NCBI RefSeq assembly: GCF_000471905.2
Contig: NW_006499364.1
Span: 4,124,475 to 4,188,474 of the forward strand
Direction of reading: 5' to 3'
Length of the DNA: 64,000 nt
Source: Amborella trichopoda
Lineage: Eukaryota; Streptophyta; Magnoliopsida; Amborellales; Amborellaceae
Part shown: positions 32,818 to 45,189 of the stretch, piece by piece
Position numbering within the stretch: the first letter of the stretch is position 1
Layout of the letters: every line of letters starts with the position of its first letter
Notes under the pieces: model-generated
What the model saw: only the letters and a program-made list of their open reading frames with translations
The model's database searches: none
Told to the model about the DNA's origin: nothing
Position numbers and translations under genes: made by a program

Positions 32818-34257
32818 CTCACATGAAGGACTTGGTGGTGACTTGGTGGTGTAGTCTGAAGCAAAGGACACTCACATGAAGGACCTCGAAAAGGTATTTG
32901 AGCGGCTAAGGCGTCACCAACTCAAGATGAACCCCTTGAAATGCACCTTGGGCGTACGCTCAGGAAAGTTCTTAGGGTTCATCGTGAGGTATCGTGGGCT
33001 GGAGATTGAGCAGGTCAAAATCAAGGCGATCCGAGACATGCCACTTCCGACAACTCTGCGCGAACTTCAGTCTCTCCATGGGCAGCTAGCCTACATTCAA
33101 AGGTTCATCTCAAACCTCTCAGGACTATGCAAGCCCTTTTCACACTTGCTGAAGAAGGCACTCCCTTCATATGGGATGAGGCGAGCCAAGCTGTACTTGA
33201 TGATATCAAGCAGTACTTGTTGAATCCTCTGGTACTCTCCACACCAGTGTTAGGGAGGCCTCTCATCCTATACGTGACCTCCATTGATGAGTCACTTGGG
33301 GCACTCCTAGCATAGAACAATGATGAGGGGAAAGAAACAACACTCTATTATCTCAGCCGTAGGATGTAAGGTGCCGAGTAGAATTACCCTACTATCGAGA
33401 AGATGTGCCTAGCCTTGATCTTTACAGTACTTAAGCTCCTACATTACTTTCTCGGTCATGAAGTCAAGCTAATCTCAAAGGCGGACCCGGTCAAGTTCCT
33501 TATGACCCGACCATTCTTATCAGGACGCTTGACCAAGTGGGCAGTATTGCTGATGGAGTTCGACATCACATATGTACCACAGAAGGCCGTCAAAGGTCAA
33601 GCCTTAGCAGACTTTCTCGTCGCTCACCCAGTCCCTTCAGAATCTTCCTGGTCAAGTGATCTCCCGAATGAAGAAGTTTTCTGTATGGTGCTAACTCGGC
33701 TGTGGGAGATGTACTTCGATGGAGCATTCCAGTTTGATAGAGGGGACACCGGAGTCGTGTTCCTGACTCCCGATGGTGGAATGATTCCTTTATCCTTCTC
33801 ACTCACAGAGGCATTTTCTCATAATGAGGCTGAATACTAAGCCCTCATAATCGGATTCGAGATCGCTCTGGGCTAGACCTGGAGCAGCTGGACATTTTTG
33901 ATGACTCTGAGCTGGTCATCCGGCAGCTTAAGGGGATTTATGACATAAGGAAGGATACCCTCAAGCCTTATCATGATACGGCCAAATCTTATATGGCCCA
34001 TTTCGACGATTTATCCCTAAGTCATATCCCTAGAAGGCTAAACACGCAAGCCGATGAGCTCGCAAACCTCGGGGCCACCATTCAACTATCTTCACCAGTG
34101 CCAACGCCTGTCTGGGTAGCAGAATGGAGACATGTTGACTTGAGAATCAAAGTTGATGCTGTTGATGATAGAGATGTCGTCCCTGAATGCTCGCCATATC
34201 CATTTGGAGCACTCCTTGTAGCCAAGGATTTCACTAAGGTAGAGCAGGAAATGTCCT
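32818..34257 (+). pseudogene. Tat-lineage pol remnant: RT end, RNase H, second RNase H
   Basis: Pol copies element RNA into DNA. The fragment enters just after the RT catalytic YVDD position with 'LVV', a stop, then DTHMKDLEKVFERLRRHQL and GKFLGFIVRYRGLEIEQ, the RT thumb and connection. The first RNase H follows (LILYVTSIDESLGALLA near 33270, YPTIEKMCLALIF near 33390, TRPFLSGRLTKWAVLL near 33505). A second RNase H begins MYFDGAFQFDRGDTGVVF at 33709 and has EAEY at 33828. It ends HIPRRLNTQADELANLG near 34023-34080. Two RNase H domains in tandem are diagnostic of the Tat clade. Several in-frame stops (taa at 33838, tag at 33313) and frameshifts are present. No integrase follows. Confidence 0.88.
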
Positions 34258-34557
34258 GAGGTAAATAATCCTAGGCTACGAAGTAGGAGCCGAAATTCGT
34301 CAACTCAATATGTGTAGATGTTATGACATGTCATCTTCATGAGCACTGTTCTGCATCCCCTGGGAGTCCATTCTCGGTACTACAGTCATCATATATTCAG
34401 GGAGTCAAGTCTCCAGTTATGGCTCTGTTCCCCATGGAGCCACATTCCCTTACCACATTATGCTCTAGGTGCACGACATTAAACTGTTTTTAAAGTCTAA
34501 ACTACATGACCTTAAACTGTAGCGATGGTCTAGGTGCACGACCTTAAACTGCATGGT
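34258..34557 (+). other. 3' untranslated region of the Tat element with CCTTAAACTGC repeats
   Basis: The end contains degenerate units 'tgcacgaccttaaactg...atggtctagg' repeated up to the LTR start at 34558. The same unit recurs at 55061-56600 and 63933-64000 in equivalent positions. Confidence 0.6.
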
Positions 34558-35198
34558 GTTGGAAGGTATTTTCATTAACATGAGGCCCCCGCTCAATAAA
34601 GGCCTAGCAAGTAGTGAAAATTTAGTTTTAGAACAGCCACAAAACTGGCCAAGATCTTCATGAGGTCTCTCAAAAGTCTCTTTCGAATTTTCGTCGCATT
34701 CTGACTTGTCTAAGGCAGTGCAGACTGAGAAACAGTTCTGGCAGAATCAGCCAAGCGGCTGTGGGACCCTAAAAAGGACCCCTATAACTAGATACATTTT
34801 CAGCACCCCAAACGGCTGTGGGACCACCACCATTGGATCCAGCACTGCTCAAAACCCCTAGGTGTCAAGCTTCAGCCCAAACGGACACTCCAGGAAGAAG
34901 TTATAGGAGAAAGAGTGATTAGGAGGAGTCGCATATTTTCGATGCTCATATCTCAGCCTTCCCATGTCAGATTGCAGTAAAATTTGGTGAGCATGTTCAT
35001 CTAGTCCAGACAAGCGATTCGATATGTGGCATGCCCCGTGACAATACTCAAGTGCAAATAAAAGCTAGAGAGAAGTTGTTGATCCGTTAAGAAAGTAAAG
35101 AAATTTCAGCTACGTCGTGCCTCCCTCGAGCAGCCAAATCATGCTGCTCATGAGCCCGATCGACGCGAGACCAATTCCATTGTTGGCGTAAGGTCTCG
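34558..35198 (+). mobile_element. Tat LTR, first part (interrupted by a nested element)
   Basis: It begins TGTTGGAAGGTATTTTCATT, matching the LTR at 57653. It runs through 'accaccattggatccagc' near 34828 to 'ggcgtaaggtctcg', where a minus-strand retrotransposon enters. It resumes at 44603 with 'gggccatctctgacccgaac', exactly the continuation seen uninterrupted at 58350-58380. Confidence 0.85.
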
Positions 35199-36384
35199 AT
35201 ATCACGACCCCACCCCTTGACCCCTACCGTCCCAAATCAGAGGGCGACAGGATGTGGGATCATAATCACAGAGGTCGCAAATGTTTCTCAGGTAGGAGTG
35301 GCTCAACGCATATGATAGGTAGAATCAGAAACAAACCACGAAAGAAAAACTAAAAATCCCACCCGAAACATAACAAAATCTAGATAAATTAAAACCATTC
35401 ATATCCATATGCATTCTCCAAGGTCATAACTACAACATCCAGAATATTACAATCGTCCAAGGCACTACTGGCCTGCCATCAAAATACATAACTTCAATAA
35501 CAACAACCGTAAGACCGACAACTAACAAATACCTACACAAGAACTACACAAGAACATGGATCCACTCATTGAGCGTGGGCTCTCTGTCCACCAAACACGA
35601 TCACCTCCCACTGCTCTCGACCTGCAGTAGTGAATCTACAAGGGTGGAAGCAAAGGGATGAGCTAAAAAGCCCAGTAAGTAGATCACAACATTATACTTC
35701 CCTGCCTATGAGTATTATCACACAGCAGAGATCATGATTCTAAGCCATGCTCATAAAATAGGAGTCATGCATCACAATTATGCCAAAATTATAAGATGAT
35801 GCTTTTTAGGTAGAGCAGGCACAATATAAGAGATCAGAATTCACATTTGTTCAATGCTGTAATTATCATTCATATTCCCAGTGCAGTTAATGGATATCAC
35901 ATGAATTAGTAGTTGAAAAAGACCTTTCCTTAGGAGTATCATCATATGCATTCCTCAAAATTACTCATTTATCTATAACTGAACATGTTCTACAGTATAC
36001 ATACTTACCACAAAGGAGCATACTCTTATTTCATAATAAAACATATTTTCATCCCTTAGCACTCACATAGTCAGGAAGTGCATTACACTCCAAGGCATCT
36101 ACCTTACCGACATCAAACACATAGGAAGACCCTGCAATACTCTCAAAGTTCTGCCCACTCATATTAAATAGTCACATATCTCTAGCAATGCAATGCACTC
36201 AAAACATGCCGAGAAGTCACACATAGCTTTTCACCTCATGTGCACCTCATGAGAAGTTAAATGTCCCAGGAAATGCGATACGCCCAAGGCATGCTGAGAA
36301 ATTCCCATATAACTAGAAATGTCATCATGTCATAGCTGGTCGTGCAATACACTCAAAGCACGCCAATATATCAATATGCTAGTA

Positions 36385-36790
36385 CCATCATTCACACAGT
36401 AGGTACCCATACACATAACACATACTTAGCTCGGTACCATCATTAACATAGTAGGTACCCATACACATAACACATAAGCAGCATGATACCTTCATTCACA
36501 TAGTAGGTATCCATTCACATATCACATACGTAGCATGGTACCATCATTCACATAGTAGGTACCCATACACATAACATATAAGCAGTACGATACTATCATT
36601 TACACAATTGGTATCCATTCACATAACACATAAGCAGCATGATTCCATCATTCACACAATAAGTACCCATTCACATAACACATAAGGAGCACGATACCAT
36701 CATTCACACAGTAGGTACCCATTCATATAACACATAAGTAGCATGATACCATCATTCACACAGTAGGTATCCATTCACATATCATATTTC
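36385..36790. repeat. 52-bp tandem array in the 3' LTR
   Basis: 'ggtaccatcattcacacag' then 'taggtacccatacacataac' and 'acataagcagcat' repeats with a 52-bp period (starts at 36433, 36485, 36537 and on), about eight copies. The same array is at 42041-42440 in the partner LTR, so it predates insertion. Confidence 0.92.
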
Positions 36791-38065
36791 ACATAATGAT
36801 GATATCAGTATCTTGTCATGATAGTAGCAATACCACATTTTGGGTGTGGCACATCATATTTTAACAGTTTCACAAAGATAGTACTATAGTAACAATGACA
36901 TTATTTCTGTTAAGCTTCACTACTCAATTTCCTGCCATCAAGGCAATGACATGTTCTTACCTTTAGGGTCGTACTCATTGAACCATTTAGAGTTTGCAGA
37001 TGGTTCCAAATCCAATTTTCCTCATATCTTTCAAATCGAGGTGGATTGAAAACAATTGGACCTTGTTTTGCCCCTCAAAAGTTCAAAAGAATGAAGATAT
37101 TTTATCTGAAATCTGCTGTGCAGTGAAGGCAGTGACATGTCTTTAAAATTTACTTCATAACTCACAATAAAAAATAAATAAAACCGCATTTGGTTGTTCA
37201 AAACTCTTGACATAAGAGACATCAGTTCTGTGTTTTTACCAAAACTGTCTACGGTGATCTATTGGCATGTTTTGAAGTATAAATTTGCATAAATAAAGAA
37301 TAAGAGAAAGCTAAAAACATAAAAAACACAATAGACTCATGCATATTTCAAATGGCTATGATTTCATATCATTTGGACTCCAATAAGTCAAGCAAAGTCT
37401 CAGAACAACAGAAGCGATGTTCCTGAAAATTTGCAAAGTCTGATAACAGTGATAGTCATGCACATCATATGTTCCAATATATCAAGAATATCATTTAGAC
37501 ATAGGCATCAAACTCGAAGTAGACTCAGAAATCTTTCCAATAGAGGTGATTTGAAGCAATTCTGAGATCATTTGATAGGTCAACAGAGAGACACAAAAAC
37601 CCCAACCCTCCTTGGAATTCCACGGTCTAGCCATGACATACCTCAAAGAACAAAGCGTAAATTTTTAAGCTACACAAGATAATCATATGAAACTACTTCT
37701 AGCTTAAAATAGACTCACAAGATCATGAACTCACAAATTTACAGGCTCAATAGAAATCACAACAGTGCATAACATATTATACAAAGGAGCTTAAATTTAT
37801 GGAAAAACAGAGCACAAATATATACATGCAAATCCTATTCTTCTACACAATTTCTTTACAATATTCTGCTGATCTCATGCTTAATTTCAAGCTCCATTCA
37901 TACCTAAATCAATCTTCATACATGGTTAGAGTCATGCTTCATTTCATGCTTCATACTAAAATACACAATAACATGATCTACTTACCTTGAGCTCTAAACT
38001 TGCTCCAAAAACTTCTGCACACAGCCACTTATCCAAGCTACCCAACATAAGACTCTAAGTTTTTT

Positions 38066-38098
<33 letters not shown>

Positions 38099-38354
38099 AA
38101 AAAAAATGTGGGAGAGAGAGGGCCAAACCTCTTGAGAAGGGCTGAGAAAGGATCTATTTATAAAAGAGAAAAGGGCAGCAAGTGACAAGGGTCATTCACG
38201 CAAAGCTAAATGACATGCATGAGGAGAGAGAGGGAACAAGCATGGAGACATAATGATTATGGGTACAGCAAGCATGGGCAACAAAATGATTATGAGAGAG
38301 AGAGAGACCTCCCTAGACTATCATGCACTCAACCACTCATGCACGGTGGTACAC

Positions 38355-38660
38355 AACTGGCGCTGGCCCCTCACACAACTCCAATCGGTGCATGTCTATC
38401 CACACAACTCCAACCGGAGCTGGCCTCTCACAAAACTCCAACTGCCGTTGGCCTCTCAAATAACTCCAACCGGCACTGGCCTCTCACACAACTCCAACCG
38501 ACGCTGGCCTCTCACACAACTCCAACCGATGCTGGCCTCTCACATAACTCTAAACGGCACTGGCCTCTCACACAACTCCAACCGGCGCTGGCCTCTCACA
38601 CAACTCCAACCTGCCTGGCCTCTCACACAACTCCAATCGGTGCTGCCTCTCACTCCTACT
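38355..38660. repeat. 28-bp GC-rich minisatellite in the 3' LTR
   Basis: The unit 'ctggcctctcacacaactcc' plus 'aaccggcg' repeats about eleven times. The 28-bp period rotates the frame, giving open WPLTQLQ-type frames that are not genes. Confidence 0.93.
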
Positions 38661-38714
38661 CAGCCGGTGCTGGTCTTTTCTCCTCAGGTGGGAAAAGTTT
38701 GGGGTCACACATCA

Positions 38715-38723
38715 TCCCCCCCT
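38715..38723 (-). other. Polypurine tract of the nested element
   Basis: AGGGGGGGA on the minus strand, immediately adjacent to the 3' LTR start (TGATGTGTG). This is the expected plus-strand DNA synthesis primer of an LTR retrotransposon and independently fixes the element's orientation. Confidence 0.85.
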
Positions 38724-39009
38724 AAAAAAATGATTTTGTCCTCAAAATCGTATACTTGATCATAAAATAAATGGGGGTTCAACCATGGAACTTCTTTTCA
38801 ATCAACCTATTGAGGTAAGCACATACAACCAACCCTTGCCTAGAAAGGCGTCCAAAAATCCTAAGCATCCAAGAGAGTCAAATTTTCTAGGAAATACTCT
38901 AGCACACAAACACACCATACATCATTTAGAGTCCAACACCAAAGAGATTCCTCCATAATTCATTACAGGTTAAGCACATTAATCCATGAATCACAAATCA
39001 GGCAATACA

Positions 39010-40130
39010 TTACACTCAAGGTATGCCAATCAAATCTCATATCATAAGTCAGACAATGCAGTATGCTCAAAACATGCTGACTATCACACATCATCAGCCA
39101 TGCAATACGCCCAAATTGGGTCAGTCACAAGGTAGCAATGCAATACATCTCAAAGCATGTCGACAATTATACATCATTGGTCATTCAATACACTCAAAGC
39201 ATGCTAATCACAAGTCGCACAGTGCAATACATCTCCAAGCATGTCGACAATTATACATCATTGGCCATGCAAACACTCAAAGCATGCCAATCACAAGTCG
39301 GACAATGCAATACATCTCAAAGCATGTCGACAGTTATACATCATTGGCCATGCAATACACTCAAAGCATACCAATCACAAGTCAGACAATGTAATACATC
39401 TCAAAGCATGTCGATAATTATACATCATTGGCCATGCAATATACTCAAAGCATGCCAATCACAAGTTGGACAATGCAATACATCTCAAAGCATGTCGACA
39501 ATTGTACATCATTGGCCATGCAATACACTCAAAACATGCTAATCACAAGTCGAACAATGCAATACATCTCAAAAGGATGTCGACAATTATACATCATTGG
39601 CTATGCAATACACTCAAAGCATGCCAATCACAAGTCGGACAATGCAATATATCTCAAAGCATGTCGAAAATTATACATCATTGGCCATGCAATACACTCA
39701 AAGCATTCTAATCACAAGTCGGACAATGTAATACATCTCAAAGCATGTCGACAATTATATATCATTAGCCATGCAATTCACTCAAAACATGCCAATCACA
39801 AGTCGGACAATGCAATACATCTCAAAGCATGTCGACAGTTATACATCATTGGCCATGCAATGCACTCAAAGTATGCCAATCACAAGTCAGACAATGTAAT
39901 ACATCTCAAAGCATGTCGACAATTATACATCATTGGCCATGCAATACACTCAAAGCATGCCAATCACAATTCAGACAGTGCAATACATCTCAAAGCATGT
40001 CGACAATTATACATCATTGGCTGTGCAATACACTCAAAACATGCCAATCACAAGTCAGACAATGTAATACATCTCAATGCATGTCGACAATTATACATCA
40101 TTGGCTATGTAATATACTCGAAGAATGCCA
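39010..40130 (-). repeat. 84-bp tandem array replacing pol
   Basis: About thirteen units. Marker 'tcgacaattatacatcattg' recurs at 39161, 39244, 39328, 39412, 39496, 39581, 39665, 39749, 39833, 39917, 40001 and 40085, i.e. 83-85 bp apart. The unit also holds 'tgcaatacactcaaagcatg' and 'ccaatcacaagtcggacaat'. 84 is a multiple of three, so long open frames run through it in more than one frame; these are not genes. 'caatacactcaaagcacgcc' also occurs in both LTRs (36335 and 42007), a likely source of the array. Confidence 0.93.
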
Positions 40131-40149
40131 AGAAATCTCATTCAGCACT

Positions 40150-40860
40150 TATGTGACATATCAAAGTGATGCCATAATAGAGCAGAAAAGCAATCAGACA
40201 CAAGTAGAATTCTATCATCTCAACCAAAGGGGCTCATCTTGGGCCTCTGGGGTAGAACCCTTCGCCTCCTGATCCACAAGTGCAAACACTCGGCCTTGTG
40301 CCCTTGGCTTAGCCTCGCCTCCCATCACAGGATAGTTTCTGATCAAGTGGCCCAGCTTACCACACTTAAAACATGGCTTCTAAAAAATTTTCCCAAGTAG
40401 ATATAACCTTCCCTTCTTCCTAAGCCTGCTGAGCTGAACACCACCAATGTTCGGCGTCCCCTTCTAGCATGAAGGTACCCAGCCTCAACTTCTGCTCATA
40501 CGTGCATTGCAAGACTCTAAAGATCTTCTCAACTTGCATCAGCCATCTCTCGGCTTTCTCTACTCCACCATGCCCCGCAAAAGTGGGTGGCCCTAACTTC
40601 TTAAACCTCTCAATAAACTACTATCATACAACCCTGGGCCGGAGGCAGTCGGGGCTGACATATTCTCCTTCATCATCTAGGTCATGGCCCCCAAGGTCCT
40701 GACCAACACTCCGAGGGCTTCGATATTTTCATTACTCTCGCATCATCAATACGAGTCCTCGGCCTCATGACCTACCACAGGAGCATTCCAGTCACCAAAC
40801 TAGCCCAAAAAATTCTAGAGACACTTCCAAGACTCACTAGGCCAAAGATCCTATCCTGGC
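40150..40860 (-). pseudogene. Gag remnant with CCHC-type zinc knuckle (Ty3/gypsy)
   Basis: Gag forms the virus-like particle and binds element RNA. On the minus strand from about 40600 the frame reads LGPPTFAGHGGVEKAERWL, then VEKIFRVLQCTYEQKL and FMLEGDAEHWW, the retrotransposon gag core, ending in a stop near 40425. After a frame change a zinc knuckle follows, CFKCGKLGHLIRNYP at about 40380-40335, whose last Cys is replaced by Tyr. Next is RAQGRVFALVDQEA, typical after the knuckle in Tekay/Del-like gypsy elements. Tandem repeats follow instead of protease and pol. The stop and lost Cys suggest it is inactive. Confidence 0.8.
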
Positions 40861-40872
40861 GGCTCTGATATC
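40861..40872 (-). other. Primer-binding site of the nested element
   Basis: GATATCAGAGCC on the minus strand, five bases after the 5' LTR end (GTGACA). It is close to the initiator-Met site TGGTATCAGAGC used by many plant retrotransposons. Confidence 0.75.
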
Positions 40873-42040
40873 GTAACTGTCACGACCCCCTGACCCCTAC
40901 CATTCCATACCAGAGGGTGACAGGGTGTGGGATCGCTATCTCAAAGGTCGCACACGTCACTTAGGTGCGAGTGGTTCAATGCATATTATAGGTAGAATCA
41001 GAAATAAGCCACAAAAGAAAAACTAAAACTCCCACCAAAAGCATAACAAAAGCTGAATAAATTAAAACCATTCATATCCATATGCATTCTCCAAGTTCAT
41101 AACTATAATATCCAGAATATTACAATTGTCCAAGGCACTGCTGGCCTGCCATCAAAATACATAACTTTAATACCAACGACTGCAAGACCGACGACTAACA
41201 AACACCTACTCAAGAACTACACAGGAACATGGATCCACTTGTTGAGCACGGGCTTTCCATCCACCAAACACGATCACCTCCTGTCGCTCTCGACTTGTGG
41301 CAGTCAATCTACAAGGGTGGAAGCAAAGGGATGAGCTAAAAAGCTCAGAAAGTAGATCACAACATTATGCTTCCCTACCTATGAGTATTATCACACAACA
41401 CATATCAAGATTCTAAGCCATGCTCATAAAATAGCAGTCATGCATCACAATTATGTCACAATTATAGGATGGTGCTTTTCAGGTAGAGCAGGCACAATAT
41501 AAGATATCAAAATTCTCATTTGTTTAATGTTGTAATTATCATTCATATTCCCAGTACAGATAATGGATACGACATGAATTAGTAGTTCAGAAAGACCATT
41601 CCTCAGGAGTATCATCATATGCATTCCTTAATATTACTCATTCATGTATGATTGAACATGTTCTACTGTATGCATACTTATCACAAAGGAGCATACTCTT
41701 ATTTCATAATAAAGCATATTTTCATCCCTTAGCACCCACATAGTCATATAGTGCATTACACTCCAAGGCATGTACCTTACCAACATCAAACACACAGGCA
41801 AGCCCTGTAATACTCTCAAAGCGGCGCCCACTCATATTAAACAACCACATATCTCGGGCAATGCAGTACACTCAAAGCATGCCAAGAAGTCACACATAGC
41901 TTATCACCTCATGAGAAGTTACATGTCCTAGGCAATGCGATACACACAAGGCATGCTGAGAAATTCCCATATCACTAGAAATGGCATCATGTCACAGCTG
42001 GTCGTGCAATACACTCAAAGCACGCCAATATCTCAATATG

Positions 42041-42440
42041 CTGGTACCATCATTCACACAGTAGGTACCCATACACATAACACATAAGCAGCCCAGTACC
42101 ATCATTCACACAGTAGGTACCCACACACATAATACATAAGCAGCATGATACCATCATTCACACAGTAGGTATCCATTCACATATCACATAAGCAGCATTG
42201 TACCATCATTCACACAGTAAGTACCCATACACATAACACATAGGCAGTACGGTACCATCATTCACACAGTAGGTATCCATTCACATAATACATAAGCAGC
42301 ATAATACCATCATTCATGTAGCAGGTTCCCATTCACATAATAGATAAACAGCACGATACCATCATTCACACAGTAGATACCCATTCACATAACACATAAG
42401 TAATCTGATACCATCATTCACACAGTAGGTATCCATTCAC
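42041..42440. repeat. 52-bp tandem array in the 5' LTR
   Basis: Same unit as 36385-36790; first starts at 42043 and 42095. Individual units differ between the two LTRs, so the arrays have diverged since insertion. Confidence 0.92.
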
Positions 42441-44244
42441 ATATCATATATCACATAATAAAGATATCAATATCTTGTCATGATAGTAGCAGTATCATAT
42501 TTTGGGTGAGGCACATCACATTTTAACAGTATCACAAAGACAGTACTATAGTAACAGTGACATTATTTCAGTTAAGCCTTACCGCTCAATTTCCTGCCAT
42601 CAAAGCAATGAAGTGTGCTTACCATTAGGGTCGTATTCATTAAACCATTTAGAGTTTGAAGATGGTTCCAAAACCAATTTTCCTCCTATCTTTCAAATCG
42701 GGGTGGTTTGAAAACAATTGGACCTTGTTTGGCCCCTCAAAAGTTCAAAAGAATGAAGATATTTTATCTGAAATCTGCTGTGTAGTGAAGGTAGTGATAA
42801 GTATTTAAAATTTACTTCATAACTCACAATCAAGAAGAAATTCTAAAAAGTTATCAACATGTGAATTAAAGGTTACTCATAAACTGTTCAAATGGCAGTG
42901 GTTTGGAAGAAAATGGATCCCTTTTGGCTAGTCAAAATCCTTGGCGATAGAGGCATAAATTCTAAATTTCATAAAAACTGTCCATAGTGACATATTGTTA
43001 CAAGTAATCATTTAACTCTCAAATTAGGGAGAATTTCGAAAAGTACTAAACATGTGATCTCAAGCTTATTAAAAAATATTAGAAATGGCAGTGGCTTGGA
43101 AGAAATCGAACCTTATTTGTTTATTCAAAACTCTTGACATCAGAGACATCAATTCTATGTTTTTACCAAAACTGTCGATGGCGATCTACTGACATGATTT
43201 GAAGTATAACTTTACTTAAATGAAGAATCATAGTAAGGTAAAAATGAAAAATCACAGTAGACTCATGCACCTTTCAAATGGCCATGATTTCTTGTCATTT
43301 GAACTCCAATAGGTCAAGCAAAGTCTTAGTACAACAGATGCGATGTTCCTGGAAATTTGCACAGTCTGATAATAGTGATATTCATGCACATTTCACGTCA
43401 TATCTTCCAGTATATCAAGAGTATAATTTAGATATAGCCATAAAACTCGAACTAGACTCAAAAAGATTGCCAATAGAGGTTATTTGAAGCAATTCTGAGA
43501 TCATTTGATAGGTCAATAGAGAGACACAAAAACCCTAATACTTTTTGGAATTCCACATTCCAGCCATAACGTACCTCAAAGAATAATGCATAACTTCTAA
43601 GCCACACAAGATATTCACATGAAACCAATTCTAGCTTAAACTAGACTCATAAGAGCATCAACCCACAAGTTTATAGACTCTACAGAAATCACAATAATGC
43701 ATAACGTATTATATAAAAGAGCTTAAATTTTTGGAAAAATAGAGCAAAAATATAAACATGCAAATCCTATTCTTCCACACAATTTCTATACAATCTCATG
43801 CTGATCTCATGCTTAATTTCAAGCTCCATTCATGCCTAAATTATCATTCATACATGTTTAGATTCATGCTTCATACTAAAACACCCAATAACATGATCTA
43901 CTTACGTTGAGCTCTAAACTTGCTCCAAAACTCATGCACACAGCCACTCCTTCAAGCTCCCCATCATAAGACTCTAAGTGTTTTAGAGAGAGAGTGAGAG
44001 AGAGAAAAAAGTGGAAGAGAGAGGGCTAAAGCTCCTGAGAAGGGCTGAGAAAGGATCGGTTTATAAAAGAGAAAAGGGTAGCAAGTGAAAAGTGTCATTC
44101 ATGCAAAGCTAAATGACATGCATGAGGAGAGAGAGGGAACCAGCATGGAGACATAATGACTATGGGTACAGCAAGCATGGGAAACAAAATGATTATGATA
44201 GCTCCCTAGACTACCATGCACTACACCACTCACGCATGACGGTA

Positions 44245-44570
44245 CACAAGCGGCGCTGGCCTCTCATACAACTCCATCTAGCTTTGGCCTATCCACACAA
44301 CTCCAGCTAGCGCTGCCTCTCACACTACTCCAACCGGCGCTGGCCTCTCAGACAACTCCAATCGACGCTGGCCTCTCACACAACTCCTACCGGTGCTGGC
44401 CTCTCACACAACTCCAACTGGTGCTGGCCTCCCACACAACTCCAACCGGTGTTGGCCTCTCACACAAATCAAACAGGCGTTGGACTCGCACACAACTCCA
44501 TCCAGAGCTGGCCTCTCACACAACTCCAACTGGCGCTGGCCTCACTCCTACTCAGTCGGTGTTGGTCTCT
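44245..44570. repeat. 28-bp minisatellite in the 5' LTR
   Basis: Same 'ctggcctctcacacaactcc' unit as 38355-38660, about eleven copies, with different unit variants. Confidence 0.92.
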
Positions 44571-45189
44571 TCTTCTCACCCCGGAAAAGTTTTAGTCATC
44601 ATACTCGGGCCATCTCTGACCCGAACCCTATACGTGATAAACGGTTGGATTCTGCGCACGAAGCCGATGAACAGACTGCAAATTCCATCGCAAGAATCCT
44701 TAATTTCGGCCAAAATTCCATACTTGCAAAATCTTCGTTCAGCCACGGAATCAAACTACGTTTGGTGCCCCGTGATCGTAGCGGCATGCTTAGTGTGAAT
44801 CAATGAAGAAAATATAGAAAAATATCAAGGAACGAACACACTATCAATTTGAAGTTTCAAGGTCTACTCAAAATTCAAGTCATATGATCGTGCACCAAAA
44901 ACACGATCCATGACTCGAAGTGGGTATCAAATCGATTGCCATGCCGAGCCCTACAAGGAAACAATCATCTTTCGATCAACCGGGCATCAAAACGACCCTG
45001 GATCAGTCATGCAAGAACACGCAAGTCCTAAGGCAACACAGGGACTGTTTTGGAATTTCACAACTTTTTAGGAAGGGGCAAATAAGTCATTTTGCACCCT
45101 ATTTTCTAATTTCTTTTAATTCTATTTAATCTTAATTTCCAACAATTTGGGTAACTAATGATCATCCACCCATGTTTGGGGCACACTTC

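Larger units (their letters stand above)
35200..38714 (-). mobile_element. 3' LTR of the nested element (3515 bp)
   Basis: The plus strand starts tatcacgacccc (tgtcacgacccc in the other LTR) and ends 'cacacatca', so in element orientation it runs TGATG...TGATA, from an original TG..CA. It contains a 52-bp array, a GA microsatellite near 38065 and a 28-bp array. Confidence 0.85.
40878..44601 (-). mobile_element. 5' LTR of the nested element (3724 bp)
   Basis: Plus strand tgtcacgacccc...gtcatca, the partner of 35200-38714. It preserves about 280 bp around 42840-43120 that the other copy lacks. Confidence 0.88.
35199..44602 (-). mobile_element. Nested non-autonomous Ty3/gypsy element (gag-only, long LTRs)
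   Basis: A complete two-LTR structure read on the minus strand: 5' LTR 44601-40878, primer site, gag with zinc knuckle, 84-bp tandem array, polypurine tract, 3' LTR 38714-35200. Candidate target duplication is TCTCG (35194-35198) against ACTCG (44603-44607), 4 of 5. The internal region is only about 2.2 kb and has no protease, RT, RNase H or integrase. It would depend on enzymes from relatives. The LTRs differ noticeably, including about 280 bp present at 42840-43120 and absent from the other LTR near 37165, so the insertion is not recent. Confidence 0.85.

Noticed and set aside
36385-36790. CRISPR-like array of regularly spaced repeats
   Set aside because: Repeats are contiguous tandem units without unique spacers, occur in both LTRs, and the genome is a plant nuclear genome.
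38210-38759. Two overlapping frames rich in 'WPLTQLQ' and 'SHNSN' repeats, and their counterparts at 44113-44806
   Set aside because: They are produced by the 28-bp LTR minisatellite in rotating frames, with no start context or domain.
39023-40272. Long repetitive open frames (up to 242 codons)
   Set aside because: The 84-bp array is divisible by three, so stop-free frames arise automatically in several frames; the region lies between gag and the polypurine tract on the opposite strand.
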